A stretch of 64,000 nucleotides of DNA from contig NC_090703.1 of assembly GCF_040954835.1 (NCBI RefSeq), forward strand, positions 10,101,001-10,165,000, written 5' to 3'. Positions 57,966 through 64,000 of the stretch are shown in pieces (within the stretch, counting starts at the first letter, position 1; each line of letters opens with the position of its first letter). This stretch comes from Lepisosteus oculatus (Eukaryota; Chordata; Actinopteri; Semionotiformes; Lepisosteidae). The position numbers and the translations under genes were made by a program. The notes beneath the pieces are model-generated. The model saw nothing but the letters and a program-made list of their open reading frames with translations. It had not been told where the DNA came from and made no database searches.

Positions 57966-60900
57966 CTGGAACAACAAAATATGAGCACAATTGCTTGCAA
58001 AACCGGTAGAAACGAGATGAATAATCAGAGTATCAGACTGAACAACATGGCTCCTTCCATTTCTCCAGGACCTTTGGCTAGTGGCAAAGCCTATATTTGA
58101 CCAAAGATTCATAATACACAATGTTAGCAAATTCTAATTACTCCGACGAGGCATTATGCATCTAAAAACACTGCGCCTCACTTGGCACAATGCAGTTTAG
58201 ACCCATCTGAGTCTGGGTCCTGATACTACCACCTTTCTGCAGAGACAAAAACAGGTTAGATTAATTTAGAAATGTAGGACTAGAAATGATGTCTTGTAAT
58301 AAATATTTATTCAGAAATTCAGCTGATTCAGGTCATAAACTCCTCAAGTGACAGAAAGACTTAGTGAAATGTGCCTGGCAGGCTGTCAAGAATTGACAAT
58401 TTATCAAAGACTAGGGAAGGAAATAAAAGACATTTTGACACAGAGCATGGGTCTCGATCACCGCAGTGACAGAAGAACCTTTTTTCTTGCATTGACAATC
58501 CATGTGGTGGCTTCCTGGCTTCCTGGTTTTATAAGCACACTCATACACAAGTCCTCCAGATTTCAATCAAAAACAAATTGACAATAATAATAATCCGCTC
58601 TTTCAAAGTACCATGGAACCACTTAGCGGCCTCCAAAACCTTCTTAGGGGTGTAACAGAGGGTGACAAACATGTAATTCATTAGTAGCATGCATCATCTT
58701 GGTTGAGGTCAGGGAGACATAATGGTCATTGACATAAAGATGTTGGGAGAAATAAAAGCAATAAAAATAATCACAAAAACCTCAATCTATCCCTTTCTAT
58801 TTACATTCCAGCTTGCGCTGGAAATCTCCAGCTAAGTGTCAAAAACTACCATTCAACGTGGTCTTCATGCCCAGGTAGTGTGGCTGCTTCTGAGAATGAA
58901 CCATATAAAGAGGCAACTTGAAATTTGCTAAACTGCCACTGAATGATAACTGTTACCACATCTTAAGAAAAGATTAAACGAAAACTGAGCTTTTTGGACA
59001 TGCTCATCAGCATTATGTTTGGTGTATAAAATGTGAAGCTCATGTTGAGAAAACACTCAATCCCACAGTAAAATATTACTAGGGTCTGTTATGTTTTGGG
59101 GTTATTTTCCTTCCGATGATGCTCAAGCTCTTAAGAAAGGAGGAATCATGAACTTTGACATTCTGGCCAAACATCTGGTTCCCTGTCCCAAGAAGCTCAA
59201 GCTTGTCCAAACCTCGACAATGATTCCAACAACACACACATCCAAACCTACAAATAGGTAACAACACATAAAAAATAACCCAAAACATGGAGGAATAGTC
59301 AAAATTCCCTCTTTTGAAAGTGCCAGAAGCTCACAGCATACTATAGGCAGCAGTGTAAGCCCTGCCAGGGAAGGATTTACAAAATACTGACTTCAGCAGT
59401 GTGAATAAATGCAACCCTTTTGCTTTCTTGACTTAAATTTAAATATTAGTTTGCTATGTTTACAGCATACTTTTTTTAGTTTTTTTTAAAAGCTCATGCA
59501 ATCACAAAACCTGTTATGTTTTCATCAGGAGTATGAATAACTATGGAGGTCAATGCAATAATAGCCATGGGAAAAGCTGCACTCAGCGCTGCCTGGGCAA
59601 TGATGTTTTTAAATTACACTAGTACTTCCAAGTAAAAATATTTATCAGAACAAAATGTACTGCACTGTGTTAACCATTTCACAATATGTATCATAATTAA
59701 AGTGCTATTTACCTTTGACTTTCCAACAGGGACTGACATCTGTGTTTGCGAGAGGCAGTTGGCATGAGCAGTGCTAATTTTTCCACTTACCGGCAGGAAA
59801 TAATAATGTGTGTTAAAGTGGGTCGGATCGGCTACACTGTGCTTTCACTAGGGACTGGCAGAGCGCGCGTCATGAAGCTTTGACTGCTTATTTACCAGAA
59901 CCACAGCCCGATGAGGAGAAGCGTCAGAGTGAAAAGCACAATATTTCTATTCTTCCAGACTTGACACTACTTGGTCAGGGGGCGGTGTGTGTCCCTAACA
60001 CAGGGAGGCTTGAGGCAGATGGTGGAATGGGTGCCTGCCTTTGTGTGTGTTTGTGTTTGGGGGGGGTTGGCTCAGCTGTGGTACTCCATGTTGTTAATTA
60101 ACCACCCCCTGCACAGTGGGACAACACTCTCTTGCCACTGACAAAGCCTTCAGAAGTAAGGGAACAGACCATATGACCATGATCAATAGGCCCACTCGCC
60201 AGCCCGAAGACCCTGCAGGGCACAGCTCTGTCTCTCCCCATGTGCTGGGCCGGGGTTCAGCCAGAAACACAGTGGCCAGAAGGGCAGGGTCTAGAGGCTC
60301 CTTGCCTGTACTTCCAGCCACTCGCTACAACAATCTGCCGAGCACTACAACAAGCCAGGAGGTTACCAACAGATTGCAACATCCTTTACCCTCCAATGCC
60401 TTACGGGTTTCCAAAGCACCAGCTATGAATATTTAACCCACACATCATCATTACATTTTATAATACGGGGTACAAAAGCACACCACAAAGAAATAGTAGG
60501 TAGGAGCACAGCAAAAGCACTACCGGAAAACTTCAGTCCGCATACTATAGCGCACTGCTAGTAAAAACTAAAATTCAGCTTCTACACTCTCCATCAAGAC
60601 TCCTCCTCCCCTTGACTCTTTATCTATGCTGAACCCTACTGCTGTAAAAGGACATAGAGGGGCAACTTTTCTATGCCTCATTCAGCACAGAAAAGTAAAG
60701 ATACATTTAGCATCTTAATAAATCAGTGTAAAGGCCAGAAGTCAAACCCTTTTCTAATTAATTTCTTTCAGATTGATTATTCAGTAATTGTAGTTGACCA
60801 GTGAACAAAATCATACAAATAATCAGCGTAATCGGGGACCGCTAGTGTAGAGGCGATGGGCGGGAGTGAGCACGTACTTGTCGGAGAGGAGCAAGAGGCA

Positions 60901-62369
60901 GGCTGCCCTAAGCCCCGGCAGTTCTAACAAATTTGCAGACCAGATGGCTACATGGAGGAGGCTCCAAAGCTCATAGTAGTTACATAACGGGATCAGTATA
61001 CTAGGCAATAGAGATGTCACTGTACTATATAATGCACAGATCTTCTCTCTATCTGACCATGGTTATGTGCAGACAAAGCCAACCCCCCTGGGATGTAATG
61101 AACAGTGAGGGCTGCCTGATCTCAAAGGGATCAGCAAACCCCTGCTCCTGGAGCTTCACTGATAGTGCGACCGCCCTCAAACTATCAAATCAGCATCCTC
61201 TCTTCACCCTCACCGACACCGAGGCACAGCAGTCCAGTCAAGACAGCAACACAAAGCCTCTTCGAATTTCCGGTTTTGAATGAGGGCTTCTCGCGGGCCG
61301 CGTGTGGCCTGAGGTGGGTGCACCTGTGCACCGAGACCAAGGGGGAGAGGCAGGGATCCAAATAAATAAGAGGAGAGTTAGGAGCAACAGAGACAGAGAA
61401 AAAGGAGACTAGAAAGTCTGCCTTTGGGGCTCGGAAGAGGAACTCTGCATGCCTGAAGGTATGGGAAAGGCCTTTTAGCTGGGATCAGGCAGGAGATTAG
61501 AGAGGGAAGTAAAGACTGTCTGCCCCTCATCAGAGGGATCACAGGGGCTCCTTATTAATACGCATGAGACTCTGCACTGCCCGAGAGCCACGATCAGCCG
61601 GCCCACCACTGCTGCTGCTGTCAAGCGAAAAAAAAACGGAAGAAGAAAGTCTTTTCCACTCATTATCTGAAACATAGCAGAGAGACCATATCCTCTAGGA
61701 AGCCAATGCGTGCGGGGCTTGATTTAACACTGAGCGAGAAAGCTAACGTCCTGAAAAACATTATCAGCACCAGACCGCAAAAGACCAGAACGTATCTGTA
61801 TAATTTACATTCCCCAATTATTCATTACACACCGACCCAGCCTCGCCAAGCGTGTCTTTACAGTAGGAGTCTCCAACTGGTCTGGTCTCCGGACACCACA
61901 GTCCATCGGGTTTTATAATAGTCAGCCTTTTAATCGTCAGTTTGTATTGGCCTGGGGCAGTTCAACGACGATCAATTAAACAGGTGGTGCGCACATTAAA
62001 TAATTTAGAGATCATCTGGCACAAATATTGAGAATATCTTTCAGCCCACAAGTGCCAGTGCTCCCTCCTTCGCTGGAACATTACTTGCTTAAAGGATCAG
62101 ATGCTTGAACAGCAACTGCTCTTAATCTTTAAATAACAGTTGACCTATAGGAATAACAGGATCGGGGCTCTCCAGGACCAGGGACCTAGAGAGCAACCAC
62201 AGAGTCTACATGGAAAATATGAGGCCATTCATCTCTGGATGCGTCAGAAGATCCACAACAACACGTGAGAGGTTCAGCAGTGACTGGAGGAGAGAAGCAT
62301 CCCTCACTGTCACCGCCATGAGCCCCCAGGGGTCTCCCTTCCACTGGGAACGCGGAGCACTGGCCGGCT

Positions 62370-62515
62370 GATCCCGAACCCGCCCACAGCTGCGCTGAGC
62401 CTCGGGAACCCTAACCAGAGCCGGCCGGCGACGCGATCCTGGACCTAACTGGCAACGGTCAGGAGCCCCAGCCACTGCTTGGAATGGGTGTGTTTACCAG
62501 TTAAGCCATTACAGG
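62370..62515 (-). repeat. probable tRNA-like SINE head
   Basis: The minus strand reads AATGGCTTAACTGGTAAAC (A-box-like), AGCAGTGGCTGGGGCTCCTG, and later GCGGGTTCGGGATC (B-box-like). The assignment is tentative. Confidence 0.35.
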
Positions 62516-62544
62516 AGCCCCTGTATTATAACTTAGTATGAATT

Positions 62545-62738
62545 GGCTTCATTACTCTGCTCTCCTCCCCACTGAGAGCTGGTGTGTGGGGAGCGTTCTG
62601 GCTCACTATGGCTGCCGTCGCATCATCCAGGTGGGGCTGCACACTGGTGGTGGTGGAGGGGAGTCCCCATTACCTGTAAAGCGCTTTGAGTAGAGTGTCC
62701 AGAAAAGCGCTATATAAGTGTACGGAATTATTCTAAGT
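62545..62738 (+). repeat. 5S-type SINE family, 5'-truncated copy
   Basis: Shares CTATGGCTGCCGTCGCATCA, CCATTACCTGTAAAGCGCTT and AAAAGCGCTATATAAGTG with the other copies; the tail is a short AATTATT. Confidence 0.88.
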
Positions 62739-64000
62739 ACATCATGCGCATTCTACTTGAAAGCTCTTAAAAATATATTTTTGTTCCTCTTCCCCTCAGT
62801 CCCCTTGCTGTGAACACATGGAGCACAAAGCTCTTTGGTGGGACCATGATTACTCACTGAACAGCACAGCTTTTTCCCCCACCCATAAAGACAGGGAATG
62901 CATAAAGAAACACGTTTTACAGCGGTGTGCCAAAATCTAGTTTTAACCAGGAAGGATTTACAGGAGAAAAATATCATCCTTGTGCTGCACTCCATCTTAG
63001 GTCTTACTATTTCGTGGAAGAAGTCGGGGTATCCCACCGTGTTTAACAATATGGAGGGGCAGCAACCCTTTTTGTAAAGAATGACCTTTTCGTCTCAGTT
63101 TTAGATGTACGGCTTCCTAGTGTCCAGCTGTATCTTGTGGTTTGCATTCCGAGGTGGATTCCGAAGAGGTCCACTGGATTGTCATCTTTGGGGACACTGA
63201 ACACTTGAATTAAGTTTATAGTCTTCCCTGGACCAATACTAAAACGTTTAAGTTCTTCAGTCTGTCAGTTTAGCACTTTCCTTTAAGCACAAGAATTGAT
63301 TCCTGAGCTGCAATATCTTGTCACATAGTGACAGAACTGAACACAATACTCTCTTCTAAACAAGGCCTGACTACCACATCACTAAATTCTTGTTAACACC
63401 TCTTGACTATATATACTTACATTGTTCACTTTTTTATTGCTTCCCTACATTGTTTAGAAAATGTAAATGGTGTCCACAAACACCTAGTTCATTCTTCAAG
63501 CGGGGTGCTTCCTACAAAATATTAATATTACTGGAACAAAACACTACACGTCTATGTTAAATATCATGTAGGTGTTTTCTCAGTCTTGAATTTTGTCTGT
63601 TTCTGAATTTCCCTTGCAGCTTTTTAAGTGTTTATAAATTCTCCTCATCAAACTTTTTTACTACGCCACAACCTAGATTGCTGATATAACTTAGAAAGAG
63701 CAGCGGTCTTAATACCCTGTGGTACTCAACTAATCACATCACTGTAATTGTGCTGTATTGATCCTTTATCTGTATAAAAGCCTTAGGAAAATGAAATATA
63801 TATATTTAATGCTCTGTATCCATTATTGCTCTTGCTTGGTTAAAGAACTGTTTCTTCTTAAATAAGACTTTTTCTAAATTCATGCTTAGTATTCCCAAGA
63901 CTCTTATGGCCATACATGTATGATCACAGTACAAGCGATCATGAACCACAAGAACCACAGATCTCTGTTCTGGACTAGTATGATAACAGGTTTTTCTACC

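Larger units (their letters stand above)
57966..64000 (-). other. peli2 large intron (5' part of gene beyond the window)
   Basis: AT-rich. It holds a truncated 5S-type SINE (62545-62738), a tRNA-like SINE head (~62370-62515) and a TG/poly-G run (60040-60066). I searched for the expected upstream Pellino exon (YNGALPNGDRGRRKSRFALY type) and did not see it. Confidence 0.6.

Noticed and set aside
57966..64000. First two coding exons of peli2
   Set aside because: No sequence like the expected N-terminal Pellino exons was seen on the minus strand; they are probably past the window edge.
1..64000. Operons, CRISPR arrays, insertion sequences, riboswitches
   Set aside because: The window is intron-bearing vertebrate DNA; no regular spaced direct repeats, transposase genes or bacterial gene layout are present.

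Overview
The window is animal nuclear DNA, most likely from a ray-finned fish, and possibly a non-teleost such as gar, bowfin or sturgeon (lineage is inference). The evidence is intron-split vertebrate genes with GT-AG introns, no prokaryotic-style gene packing, and fish-type SINEs, including a 5S-rRNA-headed SINE with an ATT tail and V-SINE/HE1-like tRNA SINEs.

Two genes are recognisable, both on the minus strand. tmem260 is complete: 16 coding exons between 34027 (ATG) and 4414 (stop). Every splice phase closes, giving 693 codons plus stop against about 707 residues in human TMEM260. It encodes an ER multi-pass protein O-mannosyltransferase. peli2 (Pellino E3 ubiquitin ligase) is partial: its last four coding exons lie between 57965 and 55246 and encode 355 residues. 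The two N-terminal exons were not found and should lie beyond base 64000. In human chromosome 14 the order is PELI2, TMEM260, OTX2, with the first two on one strand, so this window matches that block in reverse. OTX2 is expected off the left edge, convergent with tmem260.

Layout: 1-4032 is intergenic with a purine-rich minisatellite. 4033-34027 is tmem260, with a 12.1 kb intron 3 full of SINEs and hairpins. Around 33.75-34.17 kb is a CpG-rich promoter. 34.03-55.25 kb is the gap between the genes, with TAAT-rich candidate regulatory stretches, a CTCF-like site, a perfect 28-base inverted repeat and one orphan ORF; its right end is probably peli2 3' UTR. 55.25-57.97 kb holds the peli2 exons. 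57.97-64 kb is a large peli2 intron with truncated SINEs.

The genes are neighbours, not a pathway: one glycosylates receptors in the ER, the other ubiquitinates cytosolic Toll/IL-1 signalling proteins. The least ordinary signals are a (GGGTAC)n G-quadruplex-type array starting 18 bases past a peli2 5' splice site, a SINE whose 5' flank is duplicated as a ~90-base inverted repeat, two strong palindromes at 25.5 and 35.1 kb, and an unassigned 149-codon ORF at 43 kb. I found no clearly new gene system.
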